From: Actinomycetes bacterium
GTDB taxonomy: Bacteria > Actinomycetota > Acidimicrobiia > Acidimicrobiales > Acidimicrobiaceae
Direction: 5' to 3'
Length of the DNA stretch: 34,758 bases
NCBI GenBank assembly: GCA_021850605.1
Contig: JAJZLQ010000137.1
Coordinates: 1 to 34,758 of the forward strand
The notes under the pieces were generated by a model that did no database searches, was not told the origin of the DNA, and saw nothing but the letters and a program-made list of their open reading frames with translations. Every line of letters starts with the position of its first letter. The first letter of the stretch is position 1. Made by a program: the position numbers and the translations under genes. This document shows positions 24,043 to 32,757 of this stretch, in pieces.

Positions 24043-25590
24043 TCAGATACGCCTGGTGAGCCCTGCCCAATACGGGGCGCGCAGTTGGGCCTTCAAGATC
24101 TTGCCCGCCAGCGAACGAGGGATCTCCTCCACCACCTTCACCCGCCTCGGCGCCTTGTAGTGGGCAAGCTGGTCGCGGCAGAGATCGATCACCTCGCGCT
24201 CCAGCTCGGACTCGTCGATCTCCCCGGCGGTCACCGAGACCAGCGCCAGGACGCTCTCGCCGAACTCGTCATCGGGTACTCCGATCACCGCAGTGTCGAG
24301 CACCCTGGGGTGGGTATGGATCACCGCCTCGATCTCGGCGGGGTAGATGTTCACCCCACCCGAGATGATCATGTCGATCTTACGGTCGCTGATGAAGAGG
24401 TATCCCTCCTCGTCGAGGTATCCGACGTCGCCGACGGTGGAGAAGCCGTCGCCGATGCGCGCCGCCTCCGTCTTGCCCGGCTCATTGTGATAGTGGAAGA
24501 TGCGTTGCCCACGCGCCGCCACGACCCCTGAGCGACCCTGCGGGAGCTCCTCGCCATCCTCGCCGAAGATCCGCAGGTCGACGTTGGGCATGGCCCGGCC
24601 GACGCTGCCGCGCTTTCGCCGCCATTCCTCGGGCGAAATCATCGTGTTCACGCCGAGCTCGGTGGAGCCGTAGTACTCGACGACGTGATCTCCGAAAACC
24701 TCCAGAATCCCGTCCTTCACCGCCGGCGGGCATGGGGCTCCTCCGTGCCAGATCACCTGGATCGAGGAAAGGTCGTAGGAGCCGATCACCTCTTTAGGCA
24801 GCTTGAGTATGCGGACGAACTGGGTGGGGACCATGTGGATACTGGTGATGCGATGGCGCGCGATAGCCGCCAATGTCGCCTCGGGATCGAAGCGGCCCTG
24901 GATGAAGACGGAGGATCCCCCCAGGAGAGGCACGGCCGAGAAGAGCCACTGGGCCGAATGGTAGACGGGCCCGTCCAACAGAGCGCGCCCATGGCGAGGC
25001 ATTCCCAGCCCAGCGCTGTAGGCCGTCACAAACTGCGAAAGGGTCAACGGGAGCGCGGTGGCCGTGCCCTGCACCCCCTTGGGACGCCCGGTGGTGCCCG
25101 AGGTGTAGAACATCGGCATCCCGAAGCCGAGGGGATCCCCGAGTTCCGGGACCGGTCCGCCGGCGACCACCTCCTCGTACGGCTGCCAGGACGGGTCGGA
25201 TCCCTCCCCCTGCAGCGCCACCACAGGTCCCCGGTAGCCGGACTCCCGGATCCCCAAAGAGGCGACCTCGGCGAGCGAGGGGTCGACGAAAAGGACGCCG
25301 GGGCTCGCGTCCTGGAGCACGTAGGCGAGCTCGGAGTGGGACCAGTGCCAGTTGACCGGGATGTATGAAACCCCCAGCAGGCTGGAGGCGATTATCACCT
25401 CGTAATACTCCGCGCGGTTGTGGGAGAAAACGGCCACCACATCCCGGGCACTGACGCCCTGCTTACCCAGCCAGGCGGCGAGACCTCCGGCGCGTGTTAC
25501 AACCTCGGCCGCGGAAAGAGTTCTACGCGGATCGGTCAGAAGCACTCGGCCGGGATCGTCAAGCAGGAGTGTTTCGAGGAATTCAGGCAT
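24043..25590 (-). CDS. AMP-forming acyl-CoA synthetase
   Basis: An adenylate-forming enzyme that activates a carboxylic acid to its CoA thioester. The protein has 515 aa from ATG 25590. Motifs: MFYTSGTTGRPKGVQ (P-loop), YHSAQWLF, IQVIWHGGAPCP, VVEYYGSTELG (adenine site), FSTVGDVGYLDEEGYLFISDRKIDMIISGGVNIYPAEIE (hinge and CoA site) and PRSLAGKILKAQLR with the catalytic lysine. The substrate cannot be told from the sequence. The ATG lacks a Shine-Dalgarno; TATCCT lies five bases upstream. It is divergent from the DUF885 gene. The longer frame to 25659 crosses the divergent promoter region and is not used. Confidence 0.93.
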   Translation of the reverse strand: MPEFLETLLLDDPGRVLLTDPRRTLSAAEVVTRAGGLAAWLGKQGVSARDVVAVFSHNRAEYYEVIIASSLLGVSYIPVNWHWSHSELAYVLQDASPGVLFVDPSLAEVASLGIRESGYRGPVVALQGEGSDPSWQPYEEVVAGGPVPELGDPLGFGMPMFYTSGTTGRPKGVQGTATALPLTLSQFVTAYSAGLGMPRHGRALLDGPVYHSAQWLFSAVPLLGGSSVFIQGRFDPEATLAAIARHRITSIHMVPTQFVRILKLPKEVIGSYDLSSIQVIWHGGAPCPPAVKDGILEVFGDHVVEYYGSTELGVNTMISPEEWRRKRGSVGRAMPNVDLRIFGEDGEELPQGRSGVVAARGQRIFHYHNEPGKTEAARIGDGFSTVGDVGYLDEEGYLFISDRKIDMIISGGVNIYPAEIEAVIHTHPRVLDTAVIGVPDDEFGESVLALVSVTAGEIDESELEREVIDLCRDQLAHYKAPRRVKVVEEIPRSLAGKILKAQLRAPYWAGLTRRI

Positions 25591-25660
25591 GCCAAAGGAT
25601 ATCCCGCTCGCCGGCGTCGCGATGCGCAACGGCGATGCCAGCTCCGACCTCCGCAGCACC

Positions 25661-25666
25661 TACAAT
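25661..25666 (+). promoter_or_regulatory. Putative -10 box for the DUF885 gene
   Basis: TACAAT at 25661-25666, 32 bases before the ATG at 25698, which has its own GGAGG. A start near 25673 would leave a 25-nt leader. No clear -35. Confidence 0.35.
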
Positions 25667-25697
25667 CTGCCCCCGGGGACGGGAAACGGAGGATGCC

Positions 25698-27368
25698 ATG
25701 CCAAATGCTTCCAACAACGCTGTCGACGCCATCGCCGAGGAATACCTCGAGCGCCTGGTCAAGCTGGATCCGATCGCCGCGACCTACCTGGGAATCCCCG
25801 GCCACGACACCGAACTCAACGACTTCTCCCCCGCCGGGGCTGCCGCCTCCCAGGAGCTCTCCGTCTCCACGCTGGGCAAGCTAAGGTCATTGGGCCGGCT
25901 GACCGGCCGGGGCCGGGTCGCAGCCGTGGCCATGGGCGAACGTCTGCGGCTCGCCATGGATCTGTTCGATGCGGGCGAGTACAAGCGCCAGCTGAATGTC
26001 ATCGAGAGCCCGCTTCAGTACGTGCGTATGGCCTTCGACTTGATGCCCGCGGCAAGTGAAGAAGACTTCTCCGCCATCGCCCAACGCCTGGCCCTGGTGC
26101 CAAGGACCCTGGCCGGCTACCGGGTATCGCTCCAAGAGGGGCTGTCCGAGGGGTCACCCGCTCCCGCACGACAGGCTTTGGCCGGTGCCGCCGAGGCACG
26201 CGCCTACGCGGCACCGGGGGGCTATTTCGCGAATCTTGCCGCTTCGTATCGAGGCGGCGACGCCCTTGTGGCCGCTCGGCTGGCCGATGCGGCCGCCGCA
26301 GCAGCAGCGGCCTATGACGAGCTCGCCGGGTGGCTCGAGCGTGACTATGCGCCGGCCAGCCACACCTCGGACTACGTGGGCGCCGAGCGCTGGCAGTTGG
26401 CCTGCCGGACCTACAACGGCATGACCCTGGATGCGAGCGAGACCTACCGATGGGGCTGGGAGGAACTGGCGAGGATCGAGGCGGAGATGATCCGCATCGC
26501 CGGCCAGATCGCCCCCGGCGAGCCCCTGGAACTGGTGATGTCCTCGCTGGACGAGAGGCCCGGCTACGTGATCGAGGGTGAGGAGAACTTCCTCGCATGG
26601 AACCAGCGCCTGCTGGACGAGACCATGGACGCACTCGCGGGAAAGCACTTCGACGTGAGCCCCAACGTGCGCGGTCTCGAGGCGCGTCTGGCCCCTCCCG
26701 GTGGAGCCGCCGCGATGTACTACACCGCGCCGAGCGCCGACTTCTCCCGTCCGGGGCGCACCTGGTATCCCACCATGGGACGCACGGTATTTCCCCTTTG
26801 GACCGAAGTGTCGACGGCCTATCACGAGGGCGTCCCCGGCCATCACATGCAGATCGCCCAGATACTCGACCTAGGCGAGCGCATCAACGTCTTCCAGCGG
26901 ATGCTGGGTGGCATTTCCGGCCACACCGAAGGCTGGGCGCTCTATGCCGAACGCCTCATGGACGAGCTCGGCTTCCTGGAGGATCCCGTCTATAAGCTGG
27001 GGATGCTCGCCGCCCAGGCCTTCCGTGCGGCGCGGGTTGTCGTGGATATCGGACTGCACCATCAGTACCGGATCCCCCCCGGGCACCGCTTTCTCCCGGC
27101 CGAGGCATGGACGCCCGAGCTTGCCGTCGAGCTGATCCATTGGATGAGCGGGCGCGAGCGCGCCTTTGCCGAAAGCGAGGTGGACCGCTACCTGGGCTGG
27201 CCCGCCCAGGCCACCAGCTACAAGGTGGGCGAGCGGGTCTGGCTTGAGACGCGTGAGGCCTCGCGCGCCGCTCGCGGCAGCGCCTTCTCCCTCAAGGAGT
27301 TCCACCACCGCGGCTTCGAGCTGGGATATGTCGGCCTCGCCCAGCTCCGCGAGGAGCTCGGCAACTAG
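25698..27368 (+). CDS. DUF885 family protein (metallopeptidase-like)
   Basis: A 556-aa protein of the DUF885 family, whose members have thermolysin-like zinc-site features and are annotated as probable peptidases. The family core is visible: RPGRTWYPTMGRTVFPLWTE followed by VSTAYHEGVPGHHMQ, with H376-E377...H382-H383, and GHTEGWALYAERLMDELGF, which supplies further His and Glu. ATG 25698 follows GGAGG by a few bases; the longer frame starts inside the neighbouring gene. No signal peptide is seen, so it is probably cytoplasmic. The N-terminal 300 residues are helical, as is typical. The substrate is unknown. Confidence 0.88.
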   Translation: MPNASNNAVDAIAEEYLERLVKLDPIAATYLGIPGHDTELNDFSPAGAAASQELSVSTLGKLRSLGRLTGRGRVAAVAMGERLRLAMDLFDAGEYKRQLNVIESPLQYVRMAFDLMPAASEEDFSAIAQRLALVPRTLAGYRVSLQEGLSEGSPAPARQALAGAAEARAYAAPGGYFANLAASYRGGDALVAARLADAAAAAAAAYDELAGWLERDYAPASHTSDYVGAERWQLACRTYNGMTLDASETYRWGWEELARIEAEMIRIAGQIAPGEPLELVMSSLDERPGYVIEGEENFLAWNQRLLDETMDALAGKHFDVSPNVRGLEARLAPPGGAAAMYYTAPSADFSRPGRTWYPTMGRTVFPLWTEVSTAYHEGVPGHHMQIAQILDLGERINVFQRMLGGISGHTEGWALYAERLMDELGFLEDPVYKLGMLAAQAFRAARVVVDIGLHHQYRIPPGHRFLPAEAWTPELAVELIHWMSGRERAFAESEVDRYLGWPAQATSYKVGERVWLETREASRAARGSAFSLKEFHHRGFELGYVGLAQLREELGN

Positions 27369-27433
27369 CCGCGAGCCGATTGCGCGACGGTTCGGGAACG
27401 CAGCGCCCGTTTTCCCCCGCTAGGATGGCGCCC

Positions 27434-27547
27434 ATGTCGAACGTCATCGCGAACATCGCTATCTTCGGGGCCGTCGGCCTCGGTGCGCGCCGTGGCGTCC
27501 GGACTGCGGTGCGACCCGTGATGATCGTGCCCCTCAGCGCGCTTTAG
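27434..27547 (+). CDS. Possible 37-aa membrane microprotein
   Basis: From ATG 27434 the frame encodes MSNVIANIAIFGAVGLGARR followed by a short basic/hydrophobic tail (VRPVMIVPLSAL) and TAG. The first 18 residues are hydrophobic enough for one membrane helix and are followed by two arginines. AGGA at 27422-27425 is eight bases upstream. It lies alone between the DUF885 and MFS genes. It could equally be chance; no family is recognised. Confidence 0.35.
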   Translation: MSNVIANIAIFGAVGLGARRGVRTAVRPVMIVPLSAL

Positions 27548-27666
27548 GTAAGCCGCGCCCCGCCGGCTGGTTCCGGCCCAACCTCCCTCTCGCGCCAGGG
27601 CATACGTGCGCCACCTTCCTCCCTTCACCTGCGGCCCGGTACTGGGCCGATCCCCGATCGAGCATC

Positions 27667-28902
27667 ATGAAAACCGCGAAATCGCTGCTGTCAGACTCAA
27701 GCGCCCGAGCGTTCCTGGGCGCACAGGCGCTCTCCTACTCGGCCTCGGCGGCCGTGCCGGTTGTCATCTCATTCGCGCTGTTGGACACCCATCGCTCCGC
27801 CCTGGTAGTCGGCAAGGTCCTGGCCGCCACCGATCTGCCCTTCGTGCTCCTCCTCCTGGTGGGAGGGGCGATTGCCGACCGCTTCTCCCGCCGCGTCGTG
27901 GCAGTGGTCTCGGAGTTCGCTCGTGCGGTGCTACTCGCAGCCATGGCCATGCTGGTGGTCTCCCCACACTTCTCCGCCTCCTCCCTGGCAGCGCTGGGCG
28001 CCGCCTGGGGCATAGCCCGGGCGTTCTTCGCACCCACGATCACCGGGATGACCCCGGAGATCTTCGCCGAGGACGCCCTGACCTCCGCGAACGGTTATCG
28101 CGAAGCCGCTCGCTCCTTGGGCAACAGTGGCGGGCCGGCCCTGGGTGGCCTAGGCGTGGCCATCTTCAGCCCGGCTGCGGCGCTTGCCTTCTTCGCCTTG
28201 ATCTACCTGGTGGCGGCGTTTTGGCTGAGGACCATGAGCTACACCCAGGTGAGCCGCGAGGTCGTCTCCAAGTCGTTTGTCTCCGACCTGCGAACCGGAT
28301 ACCGAGAGGTCCGCTCCCAGGCTTGGTGTTTCATCACCATCGTGGTCTACTCCTTCATGCACCTCCTGGTCTTCGGTCCGCTGGTCGTGCTGGCGCCGGT
28401 GATCCTGAAAACACATCATCTGGGCGGGGCTGCGGCTTGGGGGATCCTCGGAGGTGTCGAGGGACTGGGCGGCATTGCCGGAGCCGCGCTGGCGTCGCGG
28501 ATCAAGTTCAAGCGGCCGGTCTGGACCTCCAGCGCGATCGCACTGGCACTGGCGCCGGCATTGCTCCTGCTGGCAATGGCGGCCCCAGTCGCCTTCATGG
28601 TCCCCGCCTTCGCCCTTGAGGGGATGGGATTCGCCTTCATCGGCGTCAACTGGGAGACCGCCATGCAGCGCACCTTCCCGCTGGAAGCGATGTCCAGGGT
28701 ATCGGCTTTCGACATCTTCGGATCGGTGGCACTTTACCCGCTTGGCCAGGTGCTGGGTGGTGCGGCCACCGCGGTGGTCTCCGCCCAGGCGGGGGCGGCC
28801 GGCACCGCGATTGCCATGGTGGTGCTCTCGGGGGCTCTGCTGTCCTCGAAGTCGGTCTACCGGCTCACAGCCCGCGGCATCGAGCTGGGCAAGACGACGT
28901 AA
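27667..28902 (+). CDS. MFS transporter
   Basis: A 411-aa integral membrane protein with about 10-12 hydrophobic segments. After the first segments it has GGAIADRFSRRVV, the cytoplasmic GxxxDRxxRR loop between helices 2 and 3 typical of the major facilitator superfamily. The pattern (YREAARSLGNSGGPALGG, FALEGMGFAFIGVNWETAMQ) fits the EntS-like/MFS_3 group of proton-driven exporters. The substrate is unknown. There is no convincing Shine-Dalgarno before ATG 27667, so the start could be a few codons off. Confidence 0.85.
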   Translation: MKTAKSLLSDSSARAFLGAQALSYSASAAVPVVISFALLDTHRSALVVGKVLAATDLPFVLLLLVGGAIADRFSRRVVAVVSEFARAVLLAAMAMLVVSPHFSASSLAALGAAWGIARAFFAPTITGMTPEIFAEDALTSANGYREAARSLGNSGGPALGGLGVAIFSPAAALAFFALIYLVAAFWLRTMSYTQVSREVVSKSFVSDLRTGYREVRSQAWCFITIVVYSFMHLLVFGPLVVLAPVILKTHHLGGAAAWGILGGVEGLGGIAGAALASRIKFKRPVWTSSAIALALAPALLLLAMAAPVAFMVPAFALEGMGFAFIGVNWETAMQRTFPLEAMSRVSAFDIFGSVALYPLGQVLGGAATAVVSAQAGAAGTAIAMVVLSGALLSSKSVYRLTARGIELGKTT

Positions 28903-29394
28903 TCCCCACCTGGTGGAGAAAGGCACTCGCGCCCCGGCCGAGAGTCGCGTTGCACCGGTTGGGCGCGGGCCGGTCAACCTCGACGACATCAGCATCGTCA
29001 GTCGCCCCACGCAATGCGTCCTGGTTCAGGCCGGCATGCCGGTCGTCGAGCATCTCAGCCGTCCGAGGCTTGGCCGCCGCTTCCCGAGCTCATCCCCGAA
29101 TCGCAGCCCAAGACCGACGAATATCGTGCCCGGCATCCGGCCAACCCGACTCGCTCGCCGCCGACCGGCCACGTTACGGGCAAGCCGAGACGCAGCGTAA
29201 CAATCCGGACAAGATCCGGTGCACAACTCCGCTAGCCGGGGGAACATGGCCCGTCAGGCCCGGCGGGCCAGGGGGAACCCGGGCCGGGCCAGGTGAGTCG
29301 ATTCAGTCTCAGAGCCGGGGGCCGAAGGGCCAGTTCCCGGGCTCAGGGCTTCCGCAGGCCCCTTGGATCTCTCAGCGGGACCAAGAGTGGCGAC
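28903..29394. other. Gap with a decayed gene fragment and G+C-rich hairpins
   Basis: About 490 bases between the MFS gene and the end of the PLP decarboxylase gene. It holds a cyclase-family remnant (about 28973-29062) and, at 29248-29269, a GGCCCG/CGGGCC inverted repeat that could terminate the minus-strand decarboxylase transcript. The 8-mer GGGGGAAC occurs twice, at about 29238 and 29271. Nothing else is recognised. Confidence 0.5.
28973..29062 (+). pseudogene. Remnant of a cyclase-family (KynB-like fold) gene
   Basis: One plus-strand frame reads VNLDDIS, then a short variable stretch and QAGMPVVEHLS. This matches the order and spacing of the cyclase family (Pfam Cyclase; includes kynurenine formamidase KynB), which typically reads GIDSVNIDD...RP.H..LL..GIPIVEHL. 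The match stops abruptly after about 30 residues; the following sequence is frameshifted and low-complexity. There is no start, no ribosome site and no catalytic His/Asp segment, so this is a fragment and not a gene. The assignment rests on recognised residues only. Confidence 0.45.
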
Positions 29395-30786
29395 TCACGC
29401 CAGCCAATCACGCTGCATTGCCGCCTCAATGGCGGCAACTGAGCGGTGTACGTCCGCCTCGGTGGTACGCCAGTTCGATACCGAAATACGCATGAGGCGC
29501 CGCCCGTGCCAGGTGGTTGCTCCCATCCAGCACACCCCGGAGCGTTGTATGCGATCTATCACCCGCTCTGTCTCGCTGTCATCGCCAAAGCTGACAAGAA
29601 CTTGATTGAGGACGACATCGTTGACCACCTCGGTACCATCGATGGCGCTGAGCTCCTCGGCAAATAGTCGCGCCAGGGAACAGCACCGCTCCACAAGGCC
29701 GGCAACCCCCCTGCGGCCAAGCTCACGAAGAGCGGCCCAGGTGGCAAAGCCGCGGGCACGGCGGGATGACTCCATTACGAAGTCGCTCGGCGCGCGTCCG
29801 GCACCTTCCCCCTGACCCACGAGGTAGGCGGCGGTGAAGGACATCGCCGCGGCGTGTGACTCGGGATGGGCGCAGAAAACGTAGCCGCTGTCGTATGGCA
29901 CGTTCAGCCACTTATGGCCGTCAGTGGCCCATGAGTCGGCGCGCTCCACTCCCTCGGTCAGGTGGCGAGTCGAGGGGTTGGCTCCAGCCCATAGCCCGAA
30001 GGCTCCGTCCACATGAACCCAGGCGCCATGGGCGTGCGCCACTGAGATCGCCACTTCGAAGTCATCGAAGGCCCCACTGTTGACATTCCCGGCCTGCAGG
30101 GCCACAATGGTTGGTCCGTGCGGGCCGGTCGCGAGCGTCCTCTCCAGGTCGTCGAGTTGAATCGCCCCGTTCGTACTGGTGGCAACAGGCTCGATCACAC
30201 TCGTACCGAACCCGAGCAGGCGCAGGGCTCGATCTATTGTGACGTGCCGTTCCGCGTTGGCCACGACCCGCACCCGGGGAGCACCGGCGAGTCCGTCCCG
30301 CTCTACATCCCAGCCGACCCGTGCCAGCACATCGTGCCGCGCAGCCGCAAGCGCGATGGTATTTGCACCTTGACCACCGGTCGTGAAGCCAAAGGACGCC
30401 TCGGGTGGCAACCCCAGGAGCTCCTTCAGCCATCCACCCGCGATCTCCTCGACGATCGCGGCTCCAGGCGAGGCGATCGGGTTGAATGCCGGCTGATCCC
30501 ATGCAGCGGCCAGCATGTCCGCGGCCGTCGCCGCATCAAGTGCTCCACCGGTTACAAAGCCGAAGTACCGGGGGCCCGTCGTCGCGACCAGGGCGGGCTC
30601 GATTACAGTCGCCAACTCATCCAACGTCGCTTTAGCGCCGGCCGGTTCGTCTTGAAGAGCGCCGAGGGCCGTGCGTATTTCTCGCGCGTCCAGATCGCGC
30701 GGGAACACCGGGGCCTCTGCAACTCGCTCACGGTAGCCGGCAGCACGTGCGGCGGTGCTCGCGAACAGGTCTTCACGGGTTTCCAT
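29395..30786 (-). CDS. Group II PLP-dependent decarboxylase
   Basis: A pyridoxal-phosphate amino-acid decarboxylase of the aromatic/diaminobutyrate/glutamate (group II) family. The protein has 463 aa from ATG 30786. PLP-site residues: GFTTGGQGANTIAL (phosphate loop), H181 in ERHVTIDRA (ring stacking), D260 in WVHVDGAFGLWA and the PLP lysine K292 in SWATDGHKWLNVPYDSG. The C-terminal domain ends LMRISVSNWRTTEADV. The substrate is not predictable; aromatic amino acids or similar are usual for close relatives. The longer frame to 30885 adds a proline/arginine-rich unrelated stretch. No clear Shine-Dalgarno; TATAGC lies ten bases upstream. It is divergent from the TetR gene. Confidence 0.92.
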   Translation of the reverse strand: METREDLFASTAARAAGYRERVAEAPVFPRDLDAREIRTALGALQDEPAGAKATLDELATVIEPALVATTGPRYFGFVTGGALDAATAADMLAAAWDQPAFNPIASPGAAIVEEIAGGWLKELLGLPPEASFGFTTGGQGANTIALAAARHDVLARVGWDVERDGLAGAPRVRVVANAERHVTIDRALRLLGFGTSVIEPVATSTNGAIQLDDLERTLATGPHGPTIVALQAGNVNSGAFDDFEVAISVAHAHGAWVHVDGAFGLWAGANPSTRHLTEGVERADSWATDGHKWLNVPYDSGYVFCAHPESHAAAMSFTAAYLVGQGEGAGRAPSDFVMESSRRARGFATWAALRELGRRGVAGLVERCCSLARLFAEELSAIDGTEVVNDVVLNQVLVSFGDDSETERVIDRIQRSGVCWMGATTWHGRRLMRISVSNWRTTEADVHRSVAAIEAAMQRDWLA

Positions 30787-31168
30787 GTGAAGCAAGGCTA
30801 TACCCGTGGTCCAATATCTAGCGGATCCACGGCCCGGGCGACCGCGTGGAGACCCGCACGCGTCTCCACAACCAGGGGGCGGCACCGCGATCGAAGTACA
30901 AAGGAGCCGTGGGCGCAGGGCCAGGCAGCGGCATCGACGAAATCAAGGCCTCGCTGAGCAGCCCTCCTCCGTCGGCATGCGACGAGGTGCGCATAGCGCT
31001 CGAACGCGCCTGCCTTGCAACGGCGGGAACCAAGGTCCGCGTAGCGGGACGGGCAAGGCTTACGGCCCTCCCGCTCCACGGTTCCATGCAAAACAGACCA
31101 AGGCCCCTATACGGTCGAGCAATTTTCTGCCATGCTGTGCAAGAGTTCGCAATCGAACTGGAGTCGAC
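30787..31168. other. Divergent intergenic region with one uncertain ORF
   Basis: About 380 bases between the decarboxylase and TetR starts. A plus-strand frame of 108 codons (30846-31172) runs through it and ends in a TTGA overlap with the TetR start. No clear operator palindrome is seen; a TATACG-like hexamer near 31111 is a weak -10 candidate for TetR. Confidence 0.4.
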
Positions 31169-31172
31169 TTGA
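30846..31172 (+). CDS. Uncertain ORF upstream of TetR
   Basis: A 108-codon frame with a GTG start. The middle part reads like protein (GIDEIKASLSSPPPSACDEV, then RIALERACLATAGTKVRVAG). Its stop overlaps the TTG start of the TetR gene by four bases (TTGA), an arrangement often seen in translational coupling. The ribosome site is poor, the N-terminal 25 codons are unconvincing and the family is unknown. A shorter form from GTG 30909, after AAAGGAG, is possible although the spacing is tight. Low confidence. Confidence 0.25.
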   Translation: METRTRLHNQGAAPRSKYKGAVGAGPGSGIDEIKASLSSPPPSACDEVRIALERACLATAGTKVRVAGRARLTALPLHGSMQNRPRPLYGRAIFCHAVQEFAIELEST

Positions 31173-31858
31173 TTGGCCCGATCACCGAGAGGCCATATGA
31201 AGACCTGACGGCCAGGGCACGCATCCGCGATGCGGCCATCGCCCTCTTTGCCGAGCATGGGATCGAAGCCACCTCGATTCGCGACATCGCCACCAGGGCC
31301 GGCGTGTCGGGTGGGCTGATCCGTCATCATTTCGGCTCCAAGGCCGGCCTGCGACGCACATGCGACGTCTACGTGCTCGACCGCTTCATGCAGATCAAAC
31401 AGGCGGCGATAAGTGATGGGCGCCTCGCCGGCGACCCGTTCCTCACCTCCACCCAGCCGGATTTCCTCCTCTACTGGCGATATTTCGCCCAGTCCCTTCT
31501 CGATGGATCGCAGGCGGCGGATGGGATCCTCGCCGAATTGGTCGACCTGGCGCAAAGGTGGATCGAGGAGCACGGAAGCACAGGAATAACCAATCCGAGG
31601 ACCTATGCGGCACTGCTGGTGGCGACGGAGCTGGGGGTACTGGTTATGCGCGAACAAATTTTCCGCGATCTCGGTGGTGACCTCCTCGGCCGCGAGGGTG
31701 ACCTCGGGCTGGCCATGGCGAAATTGGAGTTCTACTCGCTGGCACTCCTGTCACCGGAGACAGCTGGCCGGGCAAGAGAGGCTATCGACCGCCTTGCCGA
31801 GGAACGCGGCGCGAGCAGCAAGCCGGGGAAAGAGGACAAAGATGGCACACCAAGCTGA
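31169..31858 (+). CDS. TetR-family transcriptional regulator
   Basis: A 229-aa regulator. The helix-turn-helix lies near residues 12-58: ARIRDAAIALFAEHGIEATS, then IRDIATRAGVSGGLIRHHFGSKAGLRR, the classic TetR N-terminal pattern. The C-terminal ligand domain is helical and not diagnostic. The TTG start at 31169 is favoured by GGAG five bases upstream (31160-31163); the frame continues far upstream without homology. Its 3' end overlaps the ABC ATPase gene by 17 bases, so it is in the same operon and probably controls the exporter that follows. The ligand may be a drug-like exporter substrate. Confidence 0.9.
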   Translation: MIGPITERPYEDLTARARIRDAAIALFAEHGIEATSIRDIATRAGVSGGLIRHHFGSKAGLRRTCDVYVLDRFMQIKQAAISDGRLAGDPFLTSTQPDFLLYWRYFAQSLLDGSQAADGILAELVDLAQRWIEEHGSTGITNPRTYAALLVATELGVLVMREQIFRDLGGDLLGREGDLGLAMAKLEFYSLALLSPETAGRAREAIDRLAEERGASSKPGKEDKDGTPS

Positions 31859-32756
31859 TTTCGCGATTCGGACCCAGGGCCTGACAAAGCGATACCGGGA
31901 TGTCGGGGCGCTGGTGGATCTCGATCTCGAAGTCACCGCCGGCGAGGTCATCGGATATCTGGGGCCTAACGGCGCCGGGAAGACCACCACCATCCGCCTG
32001 CTCTTGGGACTGGCGCGGCCGAGCGGTGGCCGTGCGGAGCTATTCGGGGTGGACTGCGTGCGACGCCCGGTGGAGGCCCACCAACGCGTGGCGGTGGTGC
32101 CCGGGGAGGCGAATCTCTGGCCCGAGCTCACCGGGGCGGAGACCCTGCACCTCCTCGGCCGGGTGCACGGCAGGGTGGACGAGGCCTACCGGGATGAGCT
32201 GATCGGCCGTTTCGAGCTGGATCCCTCCAAGAAGGTGCGCGCCTACTCGAGAGGTAACCGCCAAAAAGTGCTTCTGATCGGGGCTCTGATGACCCGGGCC
32301 GACCTGCTCCTCCTGGATGAGCCCACCAGCGGCCTGGACCCCTTGATGGAGCAGTCCTTCCGCGTCAGCATCGGGGAGGCACGGGAGCGCGGCCAGACGG
32401 TCTTCCTGTCCTCCCACGTTCTCAGCGAAGTGGAGGCGCTCTGCGACCGGGTGGCGATCCTCAGGCAGGGGCGCCTGGTCGAGGTGGGGAGCCTCGGCCA
32501 GATGCGACACCTCTCGGCTGTCACCGTGGAGGCCACCGTGGCCGGCGCCATGCCGGATCTGGACGGTGTCGAGGGTCTCGGCGGTGTCGCAATCCAGGGC
32601 AAGGCGCTGCGTTGCCAAGTCCACGGTCCCATCGAACCCCTGCTGGCGGTCTTGATGAAGTCCGGGGTGGAGAGCCTGCTCATCAGGGAGCCGTCGCTCG
32701 AGGAGCTCTTCCTGGCCCTCTACGGCCAGAACTCATATCACGCCGAGGAGCACTGA
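31842..32756 (+). CDS. ABC transporter ATP-binding protein (ABC-2 exporter type)
   Basis: A 304-aa ATPase: Walker A GPNGAGKTT (41-49), signature loop YSRGNRQ (135-141, the variant common in ABC-2 exporters instead of LSGGQ), Walker B LLLLDE (155-160), D-loop SGLDPL and H-loop histidine H192. The C-terminal ~80 residues form the extra domain of antibiotic/polyketide exporter ATPases. ATG 31842 follows AGAGGA by five bases and overlaps the TetR gene. The permease begins one base after its stop. Together they should export a hydrophobic compound. Confidence 0.95.
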   Translation: MAHQADFAIRTQGLTKRYRDVGALVDLDLEVTAGEVIGYLGPNGAGKTTTIRLLLGLARPSGGRAELFGVDCVRRPVEAHQRVAVVPGEANLWPELTGAETLHLLGRVHGRVDEAYRDELIGRFELDPSKKVRAYSRGNRQKVLLIGALMTRADLLLLDEPTSGLDPLMEQSFRVSIGEARERGQTVFLSSHVLSEVEALCDRVAILRQGRLVEVGSLGQMRHLSAVTVEATVAGAMPDLDGVEGLGGVAIQGKALRCQVHGPIEPLLAVLMKSGVESLLIREPSLEELFLALYGQNSYHAEEH

Positions 32757-32757
32757 C

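Noticed and set aside
29026-29247. Short minus-strand frame after the decarboxylase
   Set aside because: No ribosome site, overlaps the cyclase remnant on the other strand and has no recognisable features.
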